NCBI GenBank assembly: GCA_017569285.1
Contig: CP069419.1
Coordinates: 434,001 to 498,000 of the forward strand
Length of the DNA: 64,000 nt
DNA from: Clostridiales bacterium
GTDB taxonomy: Bacteria > Bacillota > Clostridia > Christensenellales > Aristaeellaceae
Reading direction: 5' to 3'
Shown: positions 55,255 to 63,905 of the stretch, one piece after another
Numbering within the stretch: the stretch's first letter is position 1
Layout: every line of letters begins with the position of its first letter
Position numbers and translations under genes: made by a program
The notes under the pieces: generated by a model
Told to the model about the DNA's origin: nothing
Databases searched by the model: none
Seen by the model: only the letters and a program-made list of their open reading frames with translations

Positions 55255-56328
55255 ATGAAGAAGATTGTCGCGCTGCTGCTCATCTGCTGCCTGACGCTGG
55301 GACTTGCAACCGCCTATGCTGCCGGGCCGAAGATCACCAAACAGCCTGAATTCGGCAAATCCAAAACGGAAACCACCGTGGTCATCGAAATCAAGGCCAA
55401 GAGCTATAAAGGTCTCACCTGGCGCTTTGTCAATCCCGATACCGGTGAGGAACTCACCGCCAAGGAGCTTGCCAAAGCCTTCGATGGCATAAAGGTCAAA
55501 AACCCCAACAAGTCAAAGATCACCCTGGAAAAAGTGCCGGCGGAACTGAATGGCTGGGAAGTCTACTGCCATCTGTCCGGAAACGGCTACCAGGTCGATT
55601 CGGAACGCCTGACCATTGATTTGGGCACCGCCACTGAGCCGGCCGCGGAGGCGACTGCCGCACCGGCCCCGGAAGCAGTCCCCGAGGCCAGTGAGCCTGC
55701 AGAGGAACCGGCTGAAGTATCTGCCCCGGCGGAGTCGGCCGTGGAATCCGCTCCGGCGGAAGTGGTTGCGGAACCCGCCGCGGAACCGGTTCCTGCGGAA
55801 GATGGGGAAGAAGGGTTTGCGGAGCCGGACACAATTACCGTCACCGGTGAAAACGTCACCCTGATTTCCCTGGATAGCTTTGGCCGTCCGAATGAGGAAA
55901 ACAGCGGCTCTTCCCTCACCTTTACGGAATTTGGCAGTGTGGAAGCCCGGGCGGACGGCGAAGTGGAATACTGGATCATCAACGGAATCCGGGTCACTCC
56001 GGATACGGACGTCTCCTCCTTCAAGCTGCAGAACATCACGTCCGATATGACCATTGCCGCAGTTGCGCCGGATCCGGAGGATGTTCAGCTCAACAGTGGT
56101 GACCGGGTCCAGGTTGTCTGCTCCGGCTGCCGTTTCACCTACATGGCGGACAATCTCGTTTCTGTCACTGCCGGCAGCGTTCCGCGCGGTGCGGACATTA
56201 TCGTCATGGCGGACAGCACCACTGCTGCGGCCGGCGGATACAGCATCAACGGCGGTGAATTCGCCCGTGAGGGAAAAATTTCCTTCCGTCTCACCGTTAC
56301 GGAGGATACGGAGATCAAAACAAAGTAA
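55255..56328 (+). CDS. Secreted protein with Ala/Pro/Glu-rich spacer, unknown
   Basis: A 357-residue exported protein. Signal peptide residues 1-22 (KIVALLLICCLTLGLATAYA). Residues 25-120 look like an immunoglobulin-like sandwich (KTETTVVIEIKAKSYKGLTW). Residues 125-190 are a low-complexity spacer of Ala, Pro and Glu. The C-terminal half has further beta-rich segments (VTGENVTLISLDSFGRPNEE; VEYWIINGIRVTPDTDVSSF) and ends with TEDTEIKTK. No sorting signal or catalytic motif is seen. GGGAGGAAT precedes the ATG. The function is unknown; the form suggests a surface-exposed or wall-associated spacer protein. Confidence 0.75.
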   Translation: MKKIVALLLICCLTLGLATAYAAGPKITKQPEFGKSKTETTVVIEIKAKSYKGLTWRFVNPDTGEELTAKELAKAFDGIKVKNPNKSKITLEKVPAELNGWEVYCHLSGNGYQVDSERLTIDLGTATEPAAEATAAPAPEAVPEASEPAEEPAEVSAPAESAVESAPAEVVAEPAAEPVPAEDGEEGFAEPDTITVTGENVTLISLDSFGRPNEENSGSSLTFTEFGSVEARADGEVEYWIINGIRVTPDTDVSSFKLQNITSDMTIAAVAPDPEDVQLNSGDRVQVVCSGCRFTYMADNLVSVTAGSVPRGADIIVMADSTTAAAGGYSINGGEFAREGKISFRLTVTEDTEIKTK

Positions 56329-56404
56329 TCCCGGAATAACAAAAGAGGAGCATCGTCCTGATATGTACCCTCTTTACTGGACACCCAGTAAGGAGGGTAT
56401 TTTT

Positions 56405-56896
56405 ATGCGTTACAGTTATGAGTACAAGATGAAATGTATTGAGATGTACAGAGAAGGAAGGTGGCCTGAGACCCCTACAGGTATTAAAGAAGCGCGATAC
56501 TTTCATAATATGATCCTGCGATGGTTTCATGTAGTAGAAGCAAATGGGCCAGATATTCTCAAACCCCGGGAAACTAATAAGGATTGGACCCCAGAAGAGA
56601 GATATGAGCTGGTTGCAAAAGTCCTAGGTGGTTCATCAATCCAGTTTGTAGCTAATGAGGCGGGTATAAATAGCGGATTACTTACTTGCTGGGTTCGCAA
56701 ATATAAGAACGAGGGGTATAATGGCCTTATAAACAAGAGAAAAGGTCGACCACCAAAGGAGCCCCATATGAAGAAAATCAATTACAACAACCCTAGGAAA
56801 CTTAATGAGTCCGAGTATGAAGAACTCGTAAGGCTAAGGGCTGAAAACGAGTATATCAAAGCGGAAATCGAAGTCATAAAAAAGAGATCGCCTTGA
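56405..56896 (+). CDS. IS3-family OrfA, helix-turn-helix protein
   Basis: A 163-residue DNA-binding partner of the transposase. Two helix-turn-helix units are visible (residues 5-50 and 65-115, the latter FVANEAGINSGLLTCWVRKY), and a leucine-zipper-like C-terminus (RLRAENEYIKAEIEVIKK). An A-AAA-AAG slippery stretch (56878-56884) just before its stop would allow a -1 frameshift into OrfB to give the full transposase. Confidence 0.87.
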   Translation: MRYSYEYKMKCIEMYREGRWPETPTGIKEARYFHNMILRWFHVVEANGPDILKPRETNKDWTPEERYELVAKVLGGSSIQFVANEAGINSGLLTCWVRKYKNEGYNGLINKRKGRPPKEPHMKKINYNNPRKLNESEYEELVRLRAENEYIKAEIEVIKKRSP

Positions 56897-57792
56897 GAGA
56901 AGAAAGAAAAGGAAGTGCGCGTCTCAAGGCGAAAAAGCAAACGATCATCAAAGAACTCAGAGAAGAAGGATACCAACTGAAGTATCTTCTTAAAGCGATG
57001 TGCCTTTCCAGATCAACGTACTATTACGAAGTTTCAAAAGAAGATGTGGTAGCCAAAAGGAGCGAAGCAGTCGCAAGTGTGATCAGGGAAATCTTTGAAC
57101 ATAATAAAGGTCGATACGGTGTCCGGAGAGTACACCACGAACTGATCAACAGAGGCTATAAGGTAAACCACAAAAAGGTCCAGCGATTAATGCACTGCAT
57201 GGACCTTAAAGGCAAACGCCCGAAAGAAAAATACCATTCTTATCAGGGAGAAGTTGGAAAGGTGGCAGATAACCTCATTAACCGAGACTTCAGTACAACA
57301 AAGCCTTTGCAAAAATGGACAACAGATGTTTCTCAATTCAATTTATCTTGGGGAAAATGCTATCTTTCTCCAATTCTGGATATGCACACAAATGAGGTCA
57401 TCTCATACGATCTCTCGTTAAGTCCAAACATGGAACAGATCCGACGGATGCTGGATAAGGGGCTGAGCAGGTTTTCCTCACTTAATGGTCTGATCTTTCA
57501 TTCTGACCAGGGTTGGCAGTACCAACATGCTTATTTCAGAAATACGATTGAGAAACGTGGCATTATTCAGTCCATGTCCCGAAAAGGAAACTGTTATGAC
57601 AACAGTATTATGGAGACATTCTTCGGACGACTAAAGAACGAGATGTTTTATGGATACGAGAAAGACTACAAATCATATGAGGAATTCTCCAAAGCTATGG
57701 CCAAGTATATTGACTACTACAACAATGAGCGCATCCAGGCAAAAACAAAATGGATGCCACCCGTAAAATACAGGTTGGCATCCATGGGTTGA
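56893..57792 (+). CDS. IS3-family OrfB, DDE transposase
   Basis: A 299-residue integrase-type catalytic part. DDE residues: Asp in WTTDVSQF, Asp in FHSDQGWQYQ and Glu in DNSIMETFFGRLK, with the IS3 signature YYNNERIQ near the end. The N-terminal HTH_21-like region contains YGVRRVHHELINRGY. The frame is reached by -1 slippage from OrfA; a TTG at 56893 is the only nearby start. Apparently intact. Confidence 0.9.
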   Translation: MREERKGSARLKAKKQTIIKELREEGYQLKYLLKAMCLSRSTYYYEVSKEDVVAKRSEAVASVIREIFEHNKGRYGVRRVHHELINRGYKVNHKKVQRLMHCMDLKGKRPKEKYHSYQGEVGKVADNLINRDFSTTKPLQKWTTDVSQFNLSWGKCYLSPILDMHTNEVISYDLSLSPNMEQIRRMLDKGLSRFSSLNGLIFHSDQGWQYQHAYFRNTIEKRGIIQSMSRKGNCYDNSIMETFFGRLKNEMFYGYEKDYKSYEEFSKAMAKYIDYYNNERIQAKTKWMPPVKYRLASMG

Positions 57793-57879
57793 GCCTCGAG
57801 CATAAATCAATGTGTCCAGGAAACTGGGTACATATCATCCGATGCTCCTCTTTTCATGTCTGCCATGCAGTTCGCAGGG

Positions 57880-58128
57880 TTATACCGCCGCGGCGTAGGA
57901 GACCTCGCGAAGGCGGTTGTTGTATTCACGGTCCAGGCACATCCAGATCTGGGCATCATCAACGGTCTCGAATTCGGGTGTCCGCGCGGGAACCGGCATC
58001 CCGACCCGTGTGTATTCCATCTGTACATACTGCCACGGACGGACTTCCGGACGCTCGTACGGTTCTTTGGAATTGAAGAGTAGGGCCTGGTTGATGGCCT
58101 TGATGGTTGCCGCATTCATCATTTTCAT
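57880..58128 (-). CDS. Small unknown protein
   Basis: An 82-residue soluble protein. I do not recognise it. The ATG at 58128 has GGAGG eight bases before. Contains LNKEPYERPEV-like and DREYNNRLREVSY segments, no membrane helix. It lies 27 bases after the S24 repressor in the same direction, so it is probably in its operon. Confidence 0.6.
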   Translation of the reverse strand: MKMMNAATIKAINQALLFNSKEPYERPEVRPWQYVQMEYTRVGMPVPARTPEFETVDDAQIWMCLDREYNNRLREVSYAAAV

Positions 58129-58155
58129 ATATCTTTCCTCCATTTGTTCAGCGTC

Positions 58156-58905
58156 TCATTTATCCAGCATCCGCAGCTGGCTTTTCGTGGGGATCTGGCT
58201 GTCCTTCAGCTTGCCGATTACCCGGCCGATGCAGCGTACCGTCTGGTCTTCCCGGAAGGTCATCGTCCGGTATGCGGGATTGTGGGAATGCAGTCCGTCT
58301 TCCCGGTATTCCTTGATGTAACCTTCGTTGTCCACCAGGAAGATGCCGACTTCACCATAGCGAAGATGCCCGGTATGCTCCACCAGTACCCGGTCCCCGT
58401 CCATATAGGTGGGTTCCATACTGTTGCCGCAAACGGTGATCACTTCGTCCGCCCGTTCCGTTTCCGGATCGGCCAGCAGGGTAATCCGCTCTCCCTGGGC
58501 TTCTCCCAGTGCGGCTCCGAATCCGGCCGCGGCGCCCAGGTCGTTCATGAACAGGGAAACCACCTTGGGCGGGACTGCCTCTTCGGCTGCCCGCTGGGCG
58601 GCCCGCCGATCCCGGAGGGCTTCCATCTGCCAGAGGATTACCTGGCGGTCTCCGCTTTCCAGTGAGGCGAACAGGGAAAGGATTTTCTGCTCCGCTTCTG
58701 TCCTTTTGGACTCCCGGCCGAAAAAGCGGTTGATCGAAATCCGCAGTGCATCGCACAGCTTTGGGATCGTATCCGGATCCGGCCGGGAATGACCGGTCTC
58801 CCATCCGGCAACAGTGTTCCGGCTGACGCCTGTCTTCTCCGCCAGCTCCGCCTGGCTCATCCCCAGGGCGGTTCGCCGGTTCCGGATAATCTCTGCGAAA
58901 TTCAT
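58156..58905 (-). CDS. XRE-type regulator with S24 (LexA-like) self-cleaving domain
   Basis: A 249-residue repressor. Helix-turn-helix residues 5-58 (GMSQAELAEKTGVSRNTVAG). Residues 70-125 form a linker with the likely cleavage bond Ala127-Gly128 (AAAGFG). The C-terminal peptidase has Ser162 (CGNSMEPT) and Lys198 (EGYIKEYR), the catalytic dyad. The ATG at 58905 has AAGAGGTG six bases before. Such proteins derepress genes on DNA damage. No phage genes are near, so it is a chromosomal or relic regulator. Two TTGTTTC sequences flank its -35. Confidence 0.88.
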   Translation of the reverse strand: MNFAEIIRNRRTALGMSQAELAEKTGVSRNTVAGWETGHSRPDPDTIPKLCDALRISINRFFGRESKRTEAEQKILSLFASLESGDRQVILWQMEALRDRRAAQRAAEEAVPPKVVSLFMNDLGAAAGFGAALGEAQGERITLLADPETERADEVITVCGNSMEPTYMDGDRVLVEHTGHLRYGEVGIFLVDNEGYIKEYREDGLHSHNPAYRTMTFREDQTVRCIGRVIGKLKDSQIPTKSQLRMLDK

Positions 58906-58928
58906 GCCATTCACCTCTTATAGTCTGG

Positions 58929-58957
58929 ATTCTACCATGAATTGTTTCTATTGTCAA
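58929..58957 (-). promoter_or_regulatory. Promoter of the S24 regulator with flanking direct repeats
   Basis: Perfect TTGACA, 17 bases, TAGAAT on the minus strand. Direct copies of TTGTTTC at 58942-58948 and 58974-58980 (32 bases apart, three helical turns) flank the -35: a candidate autoregulatory operator. Confidence 0.72.
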
Positions 58958-59002
58958 CACTTTATACTAAAATTTGTTTCATTTTGTAACATTCTGAGTC
59001 GG

Positions 59003-59030
59003 AAAAAGGTATCCGGCTGATCCGGATACC
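59003..59030 (-). terminator. Terminator of the BMP/HD-GYP operon
   Basis: GGTATCCGG/CCGGATACC 9-bp stem followed on the minus strand by TTTTTCC. Confidence 0.85.
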
Positions 59031-59062
59031 GCTTTACCGTTCTGTCATGCAGGCATCAGGTT

Positions 59063-60259
59063 TCAGTTTTCCTCCGTCACGCATTCCTGCAGGATATACC
59101 GGAAGGACGGCGCAGAAGAGAACTCGTTTTCCCGGTATCCCGTCTTCAGGTCGATTGTGTCTGTCGGATCTTCCGGGTTCACCCCCGTATAGTTTCCGCG
59201 GAACACTTCTGTCTTTCCCTTCTTCAGGGAATCAGTCACTCGGTTCAGGTATTCTTCTGTGCCGGGAGCGGCAAGCTGATTGTTCAGTTCCAGCAGCTGC
59301 ACCCAGTTCTGGTCAAACCCGGCGCTGATGTCCCGGCCATGAACATGCCCGGGGACTGCACTCTCAATCGGTTTCCCGTTCAGTACTGCTTCCGTAGCGC
59401 TGAGGATGTAGGGGGTCCAGTTGGTTCGCAGGCTGATCAGTGCAGTCGAAGGGGCAACGTCCATCATGCTCTGGTGATATCCGACATGGTATACCCGGTT
59501 CCCCTTCGCAGCCGCTTCCTCACACGCAATCGCCGGTGCCATGGTGTTGGTATGCTGGGATATCACAACACAGCCTTCTTCAATCAGTTCCCGTGCGACG
59601 TTCTTTTCCACGCTGTAGTTGCTCCAGCTTCCGGTATAACGCACCCGCATCACCGCTTCCGGCGCTTCCGCCCGGATCCCCAGGATAAACGCCGTATACC
59701 CCGACACAACCTCCGCGCTGTTGTTGGCCGCCACATATCCGACCTTGGCGTCTTCCGGCCGGAGTTCCCCCGCATCGATCATGGCGCGCAGCTTCATCCC
59801 GGCTGCGACGCCGGCAGCATATCGGGCCTGGTAGATTTCCCCGTTGAACGTATGGTAGTTGTCCGGCAGTTCCTTCGGGTCGATTCCGGGCAGGGATACC
59901 TGGCAGAACTGGACGTCCGGATACTCCTTGCACAGCTGTGCGGCAGCTTCCGTGTCGGCATTGATAAATACCAGCCGGCATCCCTTCCGGACCAGGTCGC
60001 GGATCGGTTCTTCCGCTTCCTTGCCATGGACGTTGCTCTGCACCAGGATTTTGACGCGGCTGCCGTAATGCTCTGCCAGCGCCCGCTGGCCCTGGGTGAA
60101 ATTGTATGTGTAGGGGGTACTTTCATCTTCCGAATAGATAAATCCGACCGTCAGTGTTCCTTCCACGCTGCTCCGCGTGAAAAATCCGGATGACAGGGCA
60201 AACGCCAGCAACATCAGGATACAGATGACAACCGTTGCGGCACAATACCTCTTTTCCAT
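59063..60259 (-). CDS. BMP/PnrA-family periplasmic-type binding protein, membrane-anchored
   Basis: A 398-residue protein of the basic-membrane-protein family that binds nucleosides and related ligands. The N-terminal helix (AATVVICILMLLAFALSSGFF) is an uncleaved anchor, not a lipobox. The core begins TLTVGFIYSEDESTPYTYNF; the domain contains QHTNTMAPAIACEEAA and HVGYHQSMMDVAP. The ATG at 60259 has AAGGAGG nine bases before; a longer upstream frame overlaps the receptor gene. It follows the HD-GYP receptor by four bases. There are no nucleoside ABC permeases here, so it may serve the receptor instead of an importer. Confidence 0.87.
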   Translation of the reverse strand: MEKRYCAATVVICILMLLAFALSSGFFTRSSVEGTLTVGFIYSEDESTPYTYNFTQGQRALAEHYGSRVKILVQSNVHGKEAEEPIRDLVRKGCRLVFINADTEAAAQLCKEYPDVQFCQVSLPGIDPKELPDNYHTFNGEIYQARYAAGVAAGMKLRAMIDAGELRPEDAKVGYVAANNSAEVVSGYTAFILGIRAEAPEAVMRVRYTGSWSNYSVEKNVARELIEEGCVVISQHTNTMAPAIACEEAAAKGNRVYHVGYHQSMMDVAPSTALISLRTNWTPYILSATEAVLNGKPIESAVPGHVHGRDISAGFDQNWVQLLELNNQLAAPGTEEYLNRVTDSLKKGKTEVFRGNYTGVNPEDPTDTIDLKTGYRENEFSSAPSFRYILQECVTEEN

Positions 60260-60263
60260 GGTC

Positions 60264-63200
60264 TCATGCCTCCTTTCCCTGCGGAGCATCGGCCGCCCCT
60301 GCGGCCTTTTCCGCAGGTTCTGCCTGCGTGCTTTCCTCCGCCGGAATCCCGTACATCTTGTTGATATCAATTTCACCGGTATGGATCAGGTTCAGCAGGA
60401 TATCCACATATTTCGAGTCAAACTGGGTCCCCCGGCCTTTTTCCAGTTCACCGAGTACGTAGCTGAAATCCATCTGCTTCCGGTAAACGCGGGTGGCGGT
60501 CATCGCGTCAAACGCATCAGCCACGCCGATAATCCGGGCATATAAGGGAATTTCATCTCCCTTCAGCCCCTTCGGGTATCCTTTTCCGTCCGGCCGTTCA
60601 TGGTGGAACTCCGCGCCCTCCGTCACATGCTTGAGCAGCGTGAAATCCTTCAGGATTTCCGCGCCTTCCAGCGTATGGGATTTCATGCGGGCATACTCCT
60701 CATCCGTGAGCCGGCCGTCCTTGTTCAGGATGGCGTCCGGAATTGCGATTTTGCCGATGTCATGCAGCCTTGCCGCCCATTCAATTTCCTGGCACTCATC
60801 CTTGTTCATCCCGCAGGCTTTGGCAATCAGCCGGGAATACTCCGCAACGCGCTGGCTGTGGCCTCCGGTGCGTTCATCCTTCGCGTCCACCGCCTTTGCG
60901 ATGGCGGCCACCGTCTGTTTGCCCATCTCAACCCGGCGGTTGGCTTCGGCCAGTTCCCGTTCAACGCGCTGGTTCCGGCGTTTAAAGTACAGCCAGATCA
61001 GCCAGCCCACCGAGAACAGGGGAATCGTCAGCAGGTAAATAACGAATCCCGGCCGGTCATGCAGTTCCATATCCTTGATGATTTCGTAGGAACGCTCTGC
61101 CAGGATATTCTCCTGGTTGTTGTCAAATACTGCCAGCCGGAAACTGTACTCTCCTTCCGGCAGGTTGGTATAGGTAATCGTCCCGAGGCTGTTCTGCGGA
61201 ACAATGGTCCATCCCCGGTCAAAGCCTTCCAGCTTGTATCCCACGTTCGGATCCTGGATGGTGTAGTTCACCACTTCCGGATACAGCTCCAGCTTGTGCA
61301 CGCCCCGGCCGATTGTCAGCGGCATTCCCCGCTCCATCCGGTGCATAACGCCATCCATCCGGACCGATGGAACACTCATGCGGTATGTCTGGCTGTCTGA
61401 AGAGTAACGGGCAGTGTTGATCACAAATGCTCCTGTGTCGCACGCGAGGAACAGTTCGTCAGTTTCTTTATTGAAAAACGTCCAGGAATTCGCGGTCAGC
61501 GAACTGTTCAGTCCGCGCCGGGAGTCCAGCAGTTCATAGCTGATCTCCGCCTTGCCGCTCAGCAGTTCGTTCCGGTTCACCACATAGATTCCGGCGCTGG
61601 ACATCACAAACAGGGTGTCCGGTTCCCGGATCCAGATGTCGTAATTGTTGAAATACGGGAAATTGTCCAGCTTCCGGATGGACGCATCCGTGTCCATGTA
61701 GCACAGCCCGTTGCTGGTAACGATAAATACCCCGTCGCCCCCGGGATCCCGGATCGTCCGCAGGACGACTTCAGAACCCAGTCCGTCCGCACGGGTCAGC
61801 ATGCGCTCCGCTTTTCCGTCCCGCAGCACCGCGATCCCGTTTCCGTCCGTTCCGGCCAGTACGATTCCGTTGTCCAGTTCCGTCAGGGTCAGGATCATCG
61901 AATGGATCATCCCGCTGGAATACAGGATCCGGTTGACGATCTTGTGATCCCGGATGTAGATGATTCCGGTGTCCCCTGCCGCCAGGATGGTTCCGTCCGA
62001 CAGCTGGGTCACCACCCGCGCGCGGTTTCCGAATCCGGCGCTGATCCCGCTGTACTGATGCTGGGTACCGTCCGGTTCCACTTCAAACAGTCCGTTGTTG
62101 TAGGTGCAAATCCACAGGTGGTCATCCGAATCCGTGATCATGCAGCGGATCCGGGATTCTTTCATCTGTTCCGTCAGTTCGTTTGTGACCCGGTTCCGGC
62201 AAGCGGCATCCACCGCGTCCAGTCCCTTGTCCGTTCCGAAATAATAGGTGCCCTGCCAAAGGGCCGTTGTATTCACCACCCGGTTGTCCATGCCAACTGT
62301 GGTATATATATCCCGAAAATCGGACGGAGCCAGCCGCAGCAGGCCCAGCCGGGAGGACGTAAACCACAGGTTGCCCTGGTAATCCTCCATCACTTTGTCA
62401 ATGGAATTGTTGAATTTGTTGGTATTGACCCGGTCAAACGTACCGTCCTGCCGGATCACTCCGACGCCGTTGTCCGCGGTGATCAGCAGCTCCCCGGTGT
62501 CCATCCGGTCGATATCCTTGATGCTTTCCAGCGTTCCGGTGGAAAGCACGCCGATTTCGTCAAACCAGCCCCGGCTGATGTCAAATTCATAAATCTCATG
62601 TCCGGTTGTTGCGGCCATCAGGTGTCCGTTTGTGTCAAACTCGCAGCTCTTGAACACGGTCTTCCCATCCGTCATCTGGCGGGAGGAAAGCACCGTCCCG
62701 CCCTGCAGCAGGTACAGCGTGCCGCCGGATGTCACCGTGGCGACATGGCCTTCCCGGTCCGCGTCCATGTCGTCAGCATAGTAGATCTCCGCCAGCGTGT
62801 TCACCTGTCGCAGGCCGTAATTCATGGTCAGCACCTGCATGCTGCTCGTTGTACCGATATAGTAGTATCCGTCCGAACTGCAGACTATATCCCGCACGGA
62901 ATTGCTCGGAAGCCCGCTGGCCTGGTCAATCACATTCACAATCTGCTCGTTGATCGCGATGGACAGCCCGTTGTCATTGGTCCCGATCCACAGCCGGCCT
63001 TCCTCATCCACATACAGGGTATTCACATTTCGAACCGACTCATAGTCCATCCAGCGGAATTCCCGCCCGTTGTAGCGGTACAGTCCGGCATAGGTACCGA
63101 TCCACAGGATGCCGTCATTGGTCTGCGCGATATCGTTCGCTTCTCCGCAGGGCAGTCCGTTTGTGCTGGAATAGATGGTCTGTACGTAATCGTTGAAATC

Positions 63201-63890
63201 GGTCTTTTCCGTCTCTGCCCGGACCGGCGCGGGAACCGCTGCCGCACAGATCCCGGCTGCCAGCAGCAGGGCAAGCGTTTTCGCGGCTTGGGTTGTATTA
63301 CCGTCCGTCTTCCGCCGGATCACCTTGATCTCCCGGAGCATCCGGCGGATTCTCGGGATTTTGGAAATGCACACCGCAATATACAGCAGCAGCATAATCA
63401 GCAGCTTGTCCAGCATTTCCACATACAGCTGCCCGGTAGACAGGCATAGTACATACGGCAGCGAGAGCTCCTGCATGTATCCGATCACTGCATCGCCCCA
63501 GATGTTGCCGGTACTGCCGTTATTCATAAAATAGTTCAGCGGGACGCAGGCAGCCGTACACGCAAGCGCCATGATACCGCCCACCGTCATGATGCCGAAC
63601 AGGTCGTCCATCTTTTTCCGGTGGGCTGCAATGCCGACGATCACAGCGATCAGGATGCTGATGATTCCGTAAATCCAGTTGTGTCCGAATGTTACATAGT
63701 ATATTAGGTTGGATGTCAGGCCGAGCACCGCGCCGCACAGCGGGCCGGCAACATAGGCGTACAGCACGGTTCCGATGGCGTCCAGCCATACCGGAAGGGC
63801 CAGGTGGGTGGAAAGCATCCGCCCGCCGTAATTCATCAGCAGGCAGAGCACAACCCATACACAGAACAGGGGAAATTTATATTTTTTCAT
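60264..63890 (-). CDS. Giant receptor: ECF-S-like membrane domain, beta-propeller, HD-GYP phosphodiesterase
   Basis: A 1208-residue protein. Residues 1-190 hold six helices resembling ECF S-component-type membrane domains (WLDAIGTVLYAYVAGPLCGA; GLTSNLIYYVTFGHNW). Near residue 205 an internal signal-like helix (LALLLAAGICAAAVPAPVRA) leads outside to a two-component-regulator propeller (residues about 230-830; blades such as NDGILWIGTYAGLYRYNGRE, EGRLWIGTNDNGLSI) and a Y_Y_Y-like domain (GYKLEGFDRGWTIVPQNSLG). One further helix (FVIYLLTIPLFSVGWLIWLY) leads to a cytoplasmic HD-GYP domain with HDIGKIAIPD and HHERPDGKGYP, so c-di-GMP hydrolysis is likely. In an operon with the BMP protein. Confidence 0.88.
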   Translation of the reverse strand: MKKYKFPLFCVWVVLCLLMNYGGRMLSTHLALPVWLDAIGTVLYAYVAGPLCGAVLGLTSNLIYYVTFGHNWIYGIISILIAVIVGIAAHRKKMDDLFGIMTVGGIMALACTAACVPLNYFMNNGSTGNIWGDAVIGYMQELSLPYVLCLSTGQLYVEMLDKLLIMLLLYIAVCISKIPRIRRMLREIKVIRRKTDGNTTQAAKTLALLLAAGICAAAVPAPVRAETEKTDFNDYVQTIYSSTNGLPCGEANDIAQTNDGILWIGTYAGLYRYNGREFRWMDYESVRNVNTLYVDEEGRLWIGTNDNGLSIAINEQIVNVIDQASGLPSNSVRDIVCSSDGYYYIGTTSSMQVLTMNYGLRQVNTLAEIYYADDMDADREGHVATVTSGGTLYLLQGGTVLSSRQMTDGKTVFKSCEFDTNGHLMAATTGHEIYEFDISRGWFDEIGVLSTGTLESIKDIDRMDTGELLITADNGVGVIRQDGTFDRVNTNKFNNSIDKVMEDYQGNLWFTSSRLGLLRLAPSDFRDIYTTVGMDNRVVNTTALWQGTYYFGTDKGLDAVDAACRNRVTNELTEQMKESRIRCMITDSDDHLWICTYNNGLFEVEPDGTQHQYSGISAGFGNRARVVTQLSDGTILAAGDTGIIYIRDHKIVNRILYSSGMIHSMILTLTELDNGIVLAGTDGNGIAVLRDGKAERMLTRADGLGSEVVLRTIRDPGGDGVFIVTSNGLCYMDTDASIRKLDNFPYFNNYDIWIREPDTLFVMSSAGIYVVNRNELLSGKAEISYELLDSRRGLNSSLTANSWTFFNKETDELFLACDTGAFVINTARYSSDSQTYRMSVPSVRMDGVMHRMERGMPLTIGRGVHKLELYPEVVNYTIQDPNVGYKLEGFDRGWTIVPQNSLGTITYTNLPEGEYSFRLAVFDNNQENILAERSYEIIKDMELHDRPGFVIYLLTIPLFSVGWLIWLYFKRRNQRVERELAEANRRVEMGKQTVAAIAKAVDAKDERTGGHSQRVAEYSRLIAKACGMNKDECQEIEWAARLHDIGKIAIPDAILNKDGRLTDEEYARMKSHTLEGAEILKDFTLLKHVTEGAEFHHERPDGKGYPKGLKGDEIPLYARIIGVADAFDAMTATRVYRKQMDFSYVLGELEKGRGTQFDSKYVDILLNLIHTGEIDINKMYGIPAEESTQAEPAEKAAGAADAPQGKEA

Positions 63891-63905
63891 GCCTGTTCCC
63901 TCCGC

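Larger units (their letters stand above)
56341..57854 (+). mobile_element. IS3-family insertion sequence (IS150-like)
   Basis: About 1.5 kb, with two overlapping genes. The ends are imperfect inverted repeats of about 43 bases: 56341-56384 and 57812-57854 share AAAAGAGGAGCATCG, GATATGTACCC and CTGGACAC. Base composition is clearly more AT-rich than its surroundings, indicating recent arrival. No convincing target duplication was found. Confidence 0.85.

Noticed and set aside
58156-58905. Housekeeping LexA.
   Set aside because: The N-terminal domain is an XRE-type helix-turn-helix, not the LexA winged helix, so it is a phage-repressor-like S24 protein.
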